From Clusia tigrina (taxonomy: Eukaryota > Arthropoda > Insecta > Diptera > Clusiidae), in the NCBI GenBank assembly GCA_920105625.2, contig OV050032.1, forward strand, positions 90,566,542 to 90,630,541: a stretch of DNA of 64,000 bases, written 5' to 3'. How positions within the stretch are numbered: the stretch's first letter is position 1; the number at the start of each line of letters is the position of its first letter. Of this stretch, positions 39,306-49,534 are shown in pieces. The notes under the pieces were generated by a model. The model was given only the letters and a program-made list of their open reading frames with translations. It was not told where the DNA came from and made no database searches. Both the position numbers and the translations under genes were made by a program.

Positions 39306-42300
39306 TCGCTCAAAGCTATGCTACCCTTGAGTCCCAAATCAAACACTGAGAAAACTTCAAATGGCCCTAACTTCTATACGGTACGTCCTACACCTATCAA
39401 AGTTTGCAACATACAAATGCTTGTAAGTTTTTACGGGAGCGTCAGAAAACCTTGACATTTTGTAACAATAAAGTACTCGAGCCTCTTGTCTCTTTAAGTT
39501 ATCGCTGAAAGCTATGCTACCCTTGAGGCCAAAATCAAACACTGAGAAAACTTCAAATGGCCCTAACTTCTATACGGTACGTCCTACACCTATCAAAGTT
39601 TGCAACATACAAATGCTTGTAAGTTTTTACTGGAGAGTCAGAAAACCTTGAAATTTTGTAACAATAAAGTACTCGAGCCTCTTGTCTATTTAAGCTATCG
39701 CTCAAAGCTATGCTTCCCTTGAGTCCCAAATCAAACACTGAGAAAACTTCAAATGGCCCTAACTTCTATACGGTACGTCCTACACCTATCAAAGTTTGCA
39801 ACATACAAATGCTTGTAAGTTTTTACTGGAGCGTCAGAAAACCTTGAAATTTTGTAACAATAAAGTACTCGAGCCTCTTGTCTATTTAAGCTATCGCTCA
39901 AAGCTATGCTACCCTTGAGAACCAAATCAAACACTGAGAAAACTTTAAATGGCCCTAACTTCTATACGGTACGTCCTACACCTATCAAAGTTTGCAACAT
40001 ACAAATGTTTGTAACTTTTTACTGGAGCGTCATAAAACCTTGAAATTTTGTAACAATAAAGTACTCGAGCCTCTTGTCTATTTAAGCTATCGCTCAAAGC
40101 TATGCTACCCTTGAGTCCCAAATCAAACACTGATAAAACTTCAAATGGCCCTAACTTCTATACGGTACGTCCTACACCTATCAAAGTTTGCAACATACAA
40201 ATGCTTGTAACTTTTTACTGGATCGTCATAAAACCTTGAAATTTTGTAACAATAAAGTACTCGAGGCTCTTGCCAATCTAATCTATCGCTCAAAGCTATG
40301 CTACCCATGAGTCCCAAATCAAACACTGAGAAAACTTCAAATGGCCCTAACTTCTATACGGTACGTCCTACACCTATCAAAGTTTGCAACATTCAAATTC
40401 TTGTAAGTTTTTACTGGATCGTCATAAAACCTTGACATTTTGTAACAATAAAGTACTCGAGCGTCTTGTCAATCTAATCTATCGCTCAAAGCTATGGTAC
40501 CCTTGAGTCCCAAATCAAACACTGAGAAAACTTCAAATGGCCCTAACTTCTATACGGTACGTCCTACACCTATCAAAGTTTGCAATATACAAATGCTTGT
40601 AACTTTTTACTGGAGCGTCATATAACCTTGAAATTTTGTAACTATAAAGTACTCGAGCCTCTTGCCAATTTAAGCTATCGCTCAAAGCTATGCTACTCTT
40701 GATTCCCAAATCAAACACTGAGAAAACTTCAAATGGCCCTAACTTGTATATGGTACGTCCTACACCTATCAAAGTTTGCCACATACAAATGCTTGTAACT
40801 TTTTACTGGAGCGTCATAAAACCTTGAAATTTTGTTACAATAAAGTACTCGAGCCTCTTGCCAATTTAATCTATCGCTCAAAGCTATGCTACTCTTGAGT
40901 CCCAAATCAAACACTGAGAAAACTTCAAATGGCCCTAACTTCTATACGGTACGTCCTACACCTATCAAAGTTTGCAACATACAAATGCTTGTAAGTTTTT
41001 ACTGGAGCGTCAGAAAACCTTGAAATTGTGTAACAATAAAGTACTCGAGCCTCTTGCCAATCTAATCTATCGCTCAAAGCTATGCTACCCTTGAGTCCCA
41101 AATCAAACACTGAGAAAACTTCAAATGGCCCTAACTTCTATACGGTACGTCCTACACCTATCAAAGTTTGCAACATACAAATGCTTGTAAGTTTTTACTG
41201 GAGCGTCATAAAACCTTGAAATTTTGTAACAATAAATTACTCGAGCCTCTTGCCAATCTAATCTATCGCTCAAAGCTATGCTACCCTTGAGTCCTAAATC
41301 AAACACTGATAAAACTTCAAATGGCCCTTACTTGTATACGGTACGTCCTACACCTATCAAAGTTTGCAACATACAAATGCTTGTAAGTTTTTACTGGAGC
41401 GTCATAAAACCTTCAAATTGTGTAACTATAAATTACTCGAGTCTCTTGTCTATATAAGCTATCGCTCAAAGCCATGCTACCCTTGAGTCCCAAATCAAAC
41501 ACTGATAAAACTTCAAATGGCCCTAGGTTCTATACGGTACGTCCTACACCTATCAAAGTTTGCAACATACAAATGCTTGTAACTTTTTACTGGAGCGTCA
41601 TAAAACTTTGAAATTTTGTAACAATAAAGTACTCGAGCCTCTTGCCAATCTAATCTATCGCTCAAAGCTATGCTACCCTTGAGTCCCAAATCAAACACTG
41701 ATAAAACTTCAAATGGCCCTACCTTCTATACGGTACGTCCTACACGTATGAAAGTTTGCAACATACAAATGCTTGTAAGTTTTTACTGGAGCGTCATAAA
41801 ACCTTGAAATTTTGTAACAATAAAGTACTCGAGCCTCTTGTCTATTTAAGCTATCGCTCAAAGCTATGCTACCCTTGAGTCCCAAATCAAACACTGAGAA
41901 AACTTCAAATGGCCCTAACTTCTATACGGTAAGTCCTACACCTATCAAAGTTTGCAACATACAAATGCTTGTAACTTTTTACTGGAGCGTCATAAAATCT
42001 TGAAATTTTGTAACAATAAATTACTCGAGCCTCTTGTCAATCTAATCTATCGCTCAAAGCTATGCTACCCTTGAGTCCCAAATCAAACACTGAGAAAACT
42101 TCAAATGGCCCTAACTTCTATACGGTACGTCCTATACCTATCAAAGTTTGCAACATACAAATGCTTGTAACTTTTTACTGGAGCGTCATAAAACCTTGAA
42201 ATTTTGTAACAATAAATTACTCGAGCCTCTTGTCTATTTAAGCTATCGCTCAAAGCTATGATACTCTTGAGTCCCAAATCAAACACTGAGAAAACTTCAA

Positions 42301-44801
42301 ATGGCCCTAACTTCTATACGGTACGTCCTACACCTATCAAAGTTTGCAACATACAAATGCTTGTAAGTTTTTACTGGAGAGTCAGAAAACCTTGAAATTT
42401 TGTAACAATAAAGTACTCGAGCCTCTTGTCTATTTAAGCTATCGCTCAAAGCTATGCTACCCTTGAGTCCCAAATCAAACACTGAGAAAACTTCAAATGG
42501 CCCTAACTTCTATACGGTACGTCCTATACCTATCAAAGTTTGCAACATACAAATGCTTGTAAGTTTTTACTGGAGAGTCAGAAAACCTTGAAATTTTGTA
42601 ACAATAAAGTACTCGAGCCTCTTGTATATTTAAGCTATCGCTCAAAGCTATGCTACCCTTGAGAACCAAATCAAACACTGAGAAAACTTTAAATGGCCCT
42701 AACTTCTATACGGTACGTCCTACACCTATCAAAGTTTGCAACATACAAATGTTTGTAACTTTTTACTGGAGCGTCATAAAACCTTGAAATTTTGTAACAA
42801 TAAAGTACTCGAGCCTCTTGTCTATTTAAGCTATCGCTCAAAGCTATGCTACCCTTGAGTCCCAAATCAAACACTGATAAAACTTCAAATGGCCCTAACT
42901 TCTATGCGGTACGTCCTACACCTATCAAAGTTTGCAACATACAAATGCTTGTAACTTTTTACTGGATCGTCATAAAACCTTGAAATTTTGTAACAATAAA
43001 GTACTCGAGCCTCTTGCCAATCTAATCTATCGCTCAAAGCTATGCTACCCATGAGTCCCAAATCAAACACTGAGAAAACTTCAAATGGCCCTAACTTCTA
43101 TACGGTACGTCCTACACCTAACAAAGTTTGCAACATTCAAATGCTTGTAAGTTTTTACTGAATCGTCATAAAACCTTGAAATTTTGTAACAATAAAGTAC
43201 TCGAGCGTCTTGTCAATCTAATCTATCGCTCAAAGCTATGGTACCCTTGAGTCCCAAATCAAACACTGAGAAAACTTCAAATGGCCCTAACTTCTATACG
43301 GTACGTCCTACACCTATCAAAGTTTGCAATATACAAATGCTTGTAACTTTTTACTGGAGCGTCATATAACCTTGAAATTTTGTAACTATAAAGTACTCGA
43401 GCCTCTTGCCAATTTAAGCTATCGCTCAAAGCTATGCTACTCTTGATTCCCAAATCAAACACTGAGAAAACTTCAAATGGCCCTAACTTGTATATGGTAC
43501 GTCCTACACCTATCAAAGTTTGCCACATACAAATGCTTGTAACTTTTTACTGGAGCGTCATAAAACCTTGAAATTTTGTTACAATAAAGTACTCGAGCCT
43601 CTTGCCAATTTAATCTATCGCTCAAAGCTATGCTACTCTTGAGTCCCAAATCAAACACTGAGAAAACTTCAAATGGCCCTAACTTCTATACGGTACGTCC
43701 TACACCTATCAAAGTTTGCAACATACAAATGCTTGTAAGTTTTTACTGGAGCGTCAGAAAACCTTGAAATTTTGTAACAATAAAGTACTCGAGCCTCTTG
43801 CCAATCTAATCTATCGCTCAAAGCTATGCTACACTTGAGTCCCAAATCAAACACTGAGAAAACTTCAAATGGCCCTAACTTCTATACGGTACGTCCTACA
43901 CCTATCAAAGTTTGCAACATACAAATGCTTGTAAGTTTTTACTGGAGCGTCATAAAACCTTGAAATTTTGTAACAATAAATTACTCGAGCCTCTTGCCAA
44001 TCTAATCTATCGCTCAAAGCTATGCTACCCTTGAGTCCTAAATCAAAAACTGATAAAACTTCAAATGGCCCTTACTTGTATACGGTACGTCCTACACCTA
44101 TCAAAGTTTGCAACATACAAATGCTTGTAAGTTTTTACTGGAGCGTCATAAAACCTTGAAATTTTGTAACTATAAATTACTCGAGTCTCTTGTTTATATA
44201 AAATATCGCTCAAAGCTATGCTACCCTTGAGTCCCAAATCAAACACTGATAAAACTTCAAATGGCCCTAACTTCTATACGGTACGTCCTACACCTATCAA
44301 AGTTTGCAACATACAAATGCTTGTAACTTTTTACTGGAGCGTCATAAAACCTTGAAATTTTGTAACAATAAAGTACTCGAGCCTCTTGTCAATCTAATCT
44401 ATTGCTCAAAGCTATGCTACCCTTGAGTCCCAAATCAAACACTGAGAAAACTTCAAATGGCCCTAACTTCTATACGGTACGTCCTACACCTATCAAAGTT
44501 TGCAACATACAAATGCTTGTAAATTTTTACTGGAGCGTCATAAAACCTTGAAATTTTGTAACAATAAATTACTCGAGCCAATCTAATCTATCGCTCAAAG
44601 CTATGCTACCCTTGAGTCCCAAATCAAACACTGAGAAAACTTCAAATGGCCCTAACTTCTATACGGTACGTCCTACACCTATCAAAGTTTGCAACATACA
44701 AATGCTTGTAAGTTTTTACTGGAGCGTCATAAAGCCTTGAAATTTTGTAACAATAAATTACTCGAGCCTCTTGCCAATCTAATCTATCGCTCAAAGCTAT
44801 G

Positions 44802-44806
44802 CTACC
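44802..44806. repeat. Target site duplication, left copy (CTACC)
   Basis: CTACC immediately precedes the TG of the left LTR and is repeated directly after the CA of the right LTR. Five bases is the usual target duplication size of BEL/Pao integrases. Confidence 0.95.
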
Positions 44807-44904
44807 TGTTTCGAATCGACATGAAGCTATCACAATACTTACGGCAATTCGATGGAAATAAAACCCAATCTGTTTAAGTGGAAAAAGCTTATGAAAAACC
44901 ACTT

Positions 44905-44910
44905 TTTATT
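44905..44910 (-). terminator. Polyadenylation signal AATAAA in 3' LTR
   Basis: TTTATT on the plus strand reads AATAAA on the element's coding strand, about 100 nt before the end of the LTR and downstream of the TATA-like box. The position fits an R-region poly(A) signal. A second copy lies at 52335-52340 in the 5' LTR. Cleavage site not determined. Confidence 0.55.
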
Positions 44911-45030
44911 TCTACTTAACTGAGCTCAACAGATTACTGGGAATTATGCGATGCATGTGTACAAAAATATAATTGGAAACAAAACATTACTAGCACATAC
45001 AGATATACATGTATATAAATATAGAAGAAA

Positions 45031-45055
45031 GACATATATCCAGCGAATATATGTC
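45031..45055. repeat. Perfect 9-bp palindrome in LTR
   Basis: GACATATAT and ATATATGTC form an inverted repeat around the 7-nt loop CCAGCGA. The identical structure is at 52461-52485 in the other LTR. It lies between the TATA-like box and the poly(A) signal, so it would be present at both ends of the RNA if it is in R. Confidence 0.75.
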
Positions 45056-45143
45056 TACAGAAATTGGCTCTAGGAATACCTGTGGCACCGCTCATACTTG
45101 CTCTTGTGTATAGGCTCTGTATAGGCTCTTGCTCTGCAACGCT

Positions 45144-45251
45144 CTCCTGACTCAGCTCCCTGCACTTAGATTGCACTGTCTCCTGGCTCTGCTCCCTGCC
45201 CATAGATTGCACTCTCTCCTGGCTCAGCTCCCTGCTTATATATATTGCACC
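45144..45251 (-). repeat. Three-fold 36-bp repeat in 3' LTR
   Basis: CTCCTGRCTC...GATTGCAC units start at 45144, 45180 and 45216. The third unit carries TTATATATATTGCAC where the others carry CTTAGATTGCAC or CATAGATTGCAC, so the TATA-like box lies inside a repeat copy. The period is a multiple of three, which keeps reading frames open through it by chance. Confidence 0.88.
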
Positions 45252-45392
45252 GCACTGCTCCTTGTGCTCTCACGCACTGCCCCATTGGCACAACCGCACA
45301 GCTCCATCGTCAGAAACGAACTAACTCCTTTTCTCCCTCGCTGAACTTATTTTTGCTATGCGAAACTCAAACGCATGGTTGCATTTGATACA

Positions 45393-45400
45393 GTCCCCAC
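45393..45400 (-). promoter_or_regulatory. Probable polypurine tract GTGGGGAC next to 3' LTR
   Basis: On the coding strand GTGGGGAC directly abuts the TG of the 3' LTR, where plus-strand DNA synthesis is primed. The purine run is short and interrupted, so the call rests mainly on position. Confidence 0.5.
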
Positions 45401-45445
45401 GAGCAAGAGAAGGACCTCCTGTCCTTGCTTTAATAAAGTCGCCCT

Positions 45446-48400
45446 CTATTCGCTCGGCGCAATTGGAAGCACACATATCTTCTGAACAGGCCTTGTCAGA
45501 CGGTTTGTGGCCGTCTGCACAATGACTGAACGTATTAGCCCATCTCGGCTCCTTATTAGTTCACAAATTCTGCCCAAGGCCCATTGCGCTGGTGGAAAAA
45601 GTTCACTCTTGATCAGCACTAATTGACCCAGGCTCATTGGCTCTCGTTCTCTGCGCCATTTTTTACGCTCTTGCAGCGTCGTCAAATATTCCTCTCTCCA
45701 CCTCTTCCAGAAATGCTCAACCATTTTCTGGCGTGCTCTCCACAAACTTGCCCCTTTCAGGTTTGACTGCTGCTCGCTCACAAATGGTAAGGGAATGATC
45801 AATGGCTCCCCTATCAAAAAATGCCCGGGAGTCAAGGCCTGAATATCTTCCGCATCATCACTCAAGGGTGTCAAAGGCCTTGAGTTCAAAATTGCTTCTA
45901 TCTCTACTAGGAGGGTAGATAGCTGCTCTTGTGTTAAAATCTTTTGCCCAGCAATACGCGTGAGGTGGTACTTCATTGACTTCACAGCAGCTTCATAAAT
46001 TCCGCCTTGATGCGGCGCTGCTGGCGTCATAAATATCCAATCTGTCCCCTTGTTGCTCAGATGCTCAAAAACTTCTTTTACTTGCCAGCTCTCTCGTGCT
46101 CTTCTCAGCTCTCTTGCCGCCCCTACGAATGATGTACCATTGTCACTGTATATTCGCTCGCATCTCCCTCTTCTGCAAATAAAGCGCTCATAACAAGCAA
46201 TAAAGGCTATAGAGGTTAAATCAGCAACAATGTCAATATGAATGGCCTTTGTTTTTAGGCATACAAAAATGGCCACCCAGCACTTACTCTCCTTCATTCG
46301 CTCTCCAGCTCTATCCGGTGCCTTTATTCTAAAAGGACCAGCATAATCAATACCTGTGTGTAGAAAAGGCTTGCCCACTTGCACCCTGTCGCCTGGCAAT
46401 TCAGACATCAGCTGTTGCTCAAATCTGTGATTATAGCGCGCGCATACCACGCACTTGTGGAGAAAAGCTCTTAATTGGCTCCGTAGTTTTGGAATCCAAA
46501 ACTTTTGTCTGATGAATTGCATCATCACTTGCACAGCACCATGCTTAGTCATACGATGAGCGTGGTCCATTATCAGCCATGCTGTTCGAGAACCATCCTT
46601 CACTATCACCGGATGCACCATCTCATAGGCTTCTTCTGATCTCCCCAATCGCCCGCCCACTCTCAATAGGCCCTTGCTGTCCATTATTGGATTCAACGCA
46701 CTAATTTTGCTCCCTTCTTGCACCTGCCCAATCTCTCTTAGTTTGTCTATCTCTTGTCTGTAATCGCTCTCTTGCGCCTGCTTAAGCAGGAGTTCCGTTG
46801 CTTCACATTTCTCTTCCACTGTTGGCGCTTGCACTACTCGGTTGTTGTGCCGAGTTCTGCGCCTTCTCTTTCTGTGCCTTGCTCTTCGCACAAACCTGAT
46901 GATGTAGCTCAATATGTTGATGTTCTTCTCTAGACTTCGCGCATAGTCAATCAGCGCCATGCTCTTGCCCCTGCTCGGTATAAATATTTGCAAAAACTCG
47001 CGTGAATGTGTCACGTGATACGCTCCCAGCTCGTTAAGCCCTTCCGTTGGTTTTTCCGGCTCAAAAATGTTGGCTGGCCAACTGATTTCTGATTTACGTA
47101 ACCAATCCGGTCCATATAACCAGAGCTTATTACCAACTAACTCTCTCGCTGTTAAGCCTCTAGTTAACAAATCTGCTGGATTTTGTTTCGTGTTTACATA
47201 GCGCCAACGCCCAATCTCTGTGTGAGTCTGTATCTCTGAAACTCTATTTGCTTCATACATCTTCAGCTCACATGGTAGTTTTCTGATCCAGTGCAGAACA
47301 ACCTGTGAATCTGTCCACAAGCTGTACTCACATTTTCCCCATTCCATTTCTTTGCTCACGCTGTATAGCAGCTGTGCCAGTAATTTGGCTGCTGACAGTT
47401 CAAGCTTTGGTACTGTAATCGTCTTCAAAGGAGCTACGCGCGCCTTAGACGTCAGTAAATTGGCCTCCACTTGCTGGTTGCCATAATCAATTCGCACATA
47501 AATTGCTGCACCATACGCGCTCATCGATGCGTCCGCAAATCCATGAATCTGGACCTTAGCATCTGTTGTGGTACCAATCCACCTGCTGATTTTAAATTGC
47601 TCTAAATGCCCTATCTCTTCCCAAAAGTCTTCCCATCTTTTCAGTATCTCTGATGGTACTATGGTATCCCAGTCTAGGCTCAGTCTCCATAAATATTGTA
47701 TAATAATTTTCCCCCTGATAGTGACTGGAGTTATAAACCCGTCAGGATCGTATAGTTGTGCCACACAACTTACTATCTTTCTTTTAGTCACCTCACCGAC
47801 CAGTGCAGGAGTCTTCACCACAAAGGTGAATTTGTCTTCTTCTATCAGCCATTTCAGGCCTAGCACAGCCATCTCGTCTTCTCTCGGGAACAACATCTCT
47901 TCTTCTCTCTCCGCACTCATTGCCCTGAGTAGTCTTTTTGAGTTCGACTTCCATTTGCACAGCTCGAAACCGCCGCCTTTTAGGACAGTGTCTATTTCTT
48001 TCGCGAGCACTATTGCTTCTTGCTCAGATCGTCCGCCTGTAGCACAGTCATCCATATAGAAGTCACTCTCTATGATGTCCGCTGCTCTTGGGTATGCATC
48101 TTTCGCCTCCCTAGCACATTGTATTAAAGCTCGCACAGCATTATAAGAGGAGGAAGTCATTCCATACGTTACAACCGTTAACCAGTATTCTCGTAAAGGC
48201 TCACCATTATGCTCTCGCCAAAAGATTCTTTGCAAATTCCATTGCCTTTCGGCAACACGCACTTGTCGGAACATCTTCTTGATGTCGGCACATATCGCAA
48301 TCTTGTGACGCCTAAATCTCATGACAATTTCGTAAAGATCCTTTTGTAACTTCTCGCCTAAACATTGCACTTGATTCAGAGAGATGCCACGATTCGTTTG

Positions 48401-49372
48401 GCAGCTAGCATCAAAAACCACCCGAAATTTTTTGGTGACACAGTGATGTGGGATATAATAAACTGGCTCGTCCACTCTTGGTGGTTGTATAGCGCACTTC
48501 ATATGCCCTAATCTCTCATACTCTCTCATGAATTCTACGTATTGCTCTCTCAGCTCTGAGTCTTTCTCTAATTTCCGCTCCAAGTACATAAACCTGCGCA
48601 ATGCTATTGCTCTTGAGGTGCCTAAACCTTGCACCGTGTCTTTCACTGGAATTGTCACAATAAAACGCCCTGTTTCATCTCTAGTATAAGTTTCCATAAA
48701 ATTTTGCTCCACTTCCTGCTCCTCATCTGTTCTCCAGCGAGTTATCGTATCCACCTGATCTATCTGCCACAGGCGCTGAAGTAACTCGTCCAACCTTTTG
48801 TTATCGATACATTCTATCGAAGCAACTATAGCATCGGCCCCTCTATCTCTCTCACAGGGTTGTGCCCCGAAAATGACTTGCCCAAACATGCTCTCATATA
48901 TGGCCATGCCTTGCACCTCATTTGGTATTATCGCCGTAATGGCTCTAGCCACCATATTTGCTCCTAACAGTAGCTCGACTGGTCTCGCCTTCCAAAACTC
49001 AGGATCCGCCCATAAACCCTCATTCTTAAAATGCATTGGTATCTCCACTAAATCTCTTGCTGGCAAAACTGGGCACCAGTTACATTCTCTTGGCAGCACC
49101 CAAAACTCAGTCTCTAAGTAATCATTTTCGCTCTTCATAGGGTAACAAGAAAACACCTTGGCACTCAAACAGTGCTTTATGTCAAAAGATTTACCTTCTA
49201 TTCCTATCATTTTGCTGCTCTGTGATCGTGTTGGCAACTGGTACTTTCGCCGGAATTCGGCACTCATTAAATTTGGCTGCGCTCCAGTGTCCATAAGCGC
49301 TCGCACTGGCCCATATAGCATTCCTGCAATCTCGACACGCACCATAACTGTTGGTAACAAGGCCTCTTGCAT
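45446..49372 (-). CDS. Pol polyprotein of BEL/Pao retrotransposon (PR-RT-RNH-IN)
   Basis: This is a 1308-residue frame from the first in-frame ATG after gag to a TAG stop. Aspartic protease: LMDTGA with the catalytic D at 28. Reverse transcriptase, about 250-475: catalytic D363 in CADIKKMF and YMDD at 439-442. Pao-type connection and RNase H, about 480-740: D614 (GFADAS), E658, D688 (WTDSQ), D734. Integrase: Zn-binding H937/H939/H944 region with C974 and C977, core D1009, D1077 and E1127 (49 residues between the last two), then a DUF5641-like C-terminal region, about 1210-1305 (GQLVLIK, RPVQKICVLP). A basic run (829-845) sits between RNase H and integrase. It would copy element RNA to DNA in particles and integrate it. 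The same frame is open back to the gag UGA at 49532, 53 codons upstream, so the natural N-terminus is probably made by readthrough. All catalytic residues expected are present. Confidence 0.95.
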   Translation of the reverse strand: MQEALLPTVMVRVEIAGMLYGPVRALMDTGAQPNLMSAEFRRKYQLPTRSQSSKMIGIEGKSFDIKHCLSAKVFSCYPMKSENDYLETEFWVLPRECNWCPVLPARDLVEIPMHFKNEGLWADPEFWKARPVELLLGANMVARAITAIIPNEVQGMAIYESMFGQVIFGAQPCERDRGADAIVASIECIDNKRLDELLQRLWQIDQVDTITRWRTDEEQEVEQNFMETYTRDETGRFIVTIPVKDTVQGLGTSRAIALRRFMYLERKLEKDSELREQYVEFMREYERLGHMKCAIQPPRVDEPVYYIPHHCVTKKFRVVFDASCQTNRGISLNQVQCLGEKLQKDLYEIVMRFRRHKIAICADIKKMFRQVRVAERQWNLQRIFWREHNGEPLREYWLTVVTYGMTSSSYNAVRALIQCAREAKDAYPRAADIIESDFYMDDCATGGRSEQEAIVLAKEIDTVLKGGGFELCKWKSNSKRLLRAMSAEREEEMLFPREDEMAVLGLKWLIEEDKFTFVVKTPALVGEVTKRKIVSCVAQLYDPDGFITPVTIRGKIIIQYLWRLSLDWDTIVPSEILKRWEDFWEEIGHLEQFKISRWIGTTTDAKVQIHGFADASMSAYGAAIYVRIDYGNQQVEANLLTSKARVAPLKTITVPKLELSAAKLLAQLLYSVSKEMEWGKCEYSLWTDSQVVLHWIRKLPCELKMYEANRVSEIQTHTEIGRWRYVNTKQNPADLLTRGLTARELVGNKLWLYGPDWLRKSEISWPANIFEPEKPTEGLNELGAYHVTHSREFLQIFIPSRGKSMALIDYARSLEKNINILSYIIRFVRRARHRKRRRRTRHNNRVVQAPTVEEKCEATELLLKQAQESDYRQEIDKLREIGQVQEGSKISALNPIMDSKGLLRVGGRLGRSEEAYEMVHPVIVKDGSRTAWLIMDHAHRMTKHGAVQVMMQFIRQKFWIPKLRSQLRAFLHKCVVCARYNHRFEQQLMSELPGDRVQVGKPFLHTGIDYAGPFRIKAPDRAGERMKESKCWVAIFVCLKTKAIHIDIVADLTSIAFIACYERFICRRGRCERIYSDNGTSFVGAARELRRARESWQVKEVFEHLSNKGTDWIFMTPAAPHQGGIYEAAVKSMKYHLTRIAGQKILTQEQLSTLLVEIEAILNSRPLTPLSDDAEDIQALTPGHFLIGEPLIIPLPFVSEQQSNLKGASLWRARQKMVEHFWKRWREEYLTTLQERKKWRREREPMSLGQLVLIKSELFPPAQWALGRICELIRSRDGLIRSVIVQTATNRLTRPVQKICVLPIAPSE

Positions 49373-49531
49373 CTCTAAATTACAATGAAAAGACTTATAG
49401 TAAGTTGCACGATTAGGGATATCTCGCTCTTTTTTTAATGCTCTAACATGTTTTAGAAATTTTAGGCTCTTAAATCTATCACTTCGGCCAGGCTCTGTTA
49501 CCCTTGCGCGCTTTGCAAGGTTGCTATGCCG
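49373..49531 (-). other. Gag-Pol linker, open in the pol frame
   Basis: There are 53 sense codons between the gag UGA and the first pol ATG, in the same frame as both. The stretch is rich in Lys and Arg and has no recognised domain. The absence of any further stop over this length supports translation as part of a Gag-Pol fusion after readthrough, with a protease cleavage site perhaps within it (inference). Confidence 0.7.
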
Positions 49532-49534
49532 TCA
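49502..49534 (-). promoter_or_regulatory. Candidate stop-codon readthrough signal: UGA CGG plus stem-loop
   Basis: The gag stop TGA (49534-49532) is followed directly by CGG. Starting 12 nt after the stop there is a perfect 6-bp stem, CCTTGC / GCAAGG, with a 7-nt loop (49520-49502). UGA followed by CGG or CUA plus a 3' stem-loop is the described type II readthrough motif of several RNA viruses. Here it lies exactly between gag and an in-frame pol. That it works in this element is inference; a chance nonsense mutation is the alternative. Confidence 0.6.

Larger units (their letters stand above)
17554..44806. repeat. Satellite array 2, about 196-bp monomers
   Basis: About 139 monomers of the same family as array 1 but with other characteristic variants: GTATATGGTACG, CACGTATGAAAG, GGTAAGTCC, TGGAGAGTCAG, GACATTTTGTAAC, TTGAGAACCAAATC, GAGTCTCTTGTCTATATAAG. 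The array ends at the target site duplication of the BEL/Pao element, inside a monomer that is completed on the far side of the element. No gene, RNA gene or second mobile element is seen in these 27 kb. Confidence 0.97.
18080..44806. repeat. Modular higher-order repeat with variable unit size
   Basis: A fixed order of monomer types recurs. It starts with GAGTCC[T]AAATC-CCCTTACTTGTATACGG followed by GAGTCTCTTGTCTATATAAG, then CCCTAGCTTC, CACGTATGAAAG, GGTAAGTCC, and then monomers with TGGAGAGTCAG, GACATTTTG and TTGAGAACC. The same module start is found near 18276, 20434, 23766, 25922, 29996, 33132, 34896, 38032, 41317 and 44061. Spacings between equivalent points include 2156-2158 bp (18080 to 20238), 1764 bp (33916 to 35680, nine monomers) and 3332 bp (35680 to 39012, seventeen monomers). 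Units differ by whole-monomer gains and losses, as expected from unequal exchange. Type order was read by eye and small exceptions exist. Confidence 0.8.
44807..45392 (-). repeat. 3' LTR of the BEL/Pao element
   Basis: This 586-bp direct repeat matches 52237-52822 with no difference found by eye. On the minus strand it begins TGTATC and ends GAAACA. It contains a TATA-like stretch, a three-fold 36-bp repeat, a 9-bp palindrome and an AATAAA. As the downstream LTR it would supply polyadenylation of the element transcript. Confidence 0.96.

Noticed and set aside
44642..44902. An 86-codon frame running from the LTR into the satellite
   Set aside because: It is an accidental fusion across the insertion junction, with no domain and no conservation.
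44934..45212. A 92-codon frame in each LTR (also 52364-52642)
   Set aside because: It starts at GTG (first ATG at 45203) and is kept open by the 36-bp repeat. It covers regulatory LTR sequence and has no known domain.
45393..45446. A possible env-like gene downstream of pol
   Set aside because: Only 53 bp lie between the pol stop and the 3' LTR, and pol ends with its expected C-terminal region.
47568..48059. A 163-codon plus-strand frame opposite pol
   Set aside because: It lies entirely antisense to the RT and connection region, whose catalytic motifs are clear; it is a composition shadow.
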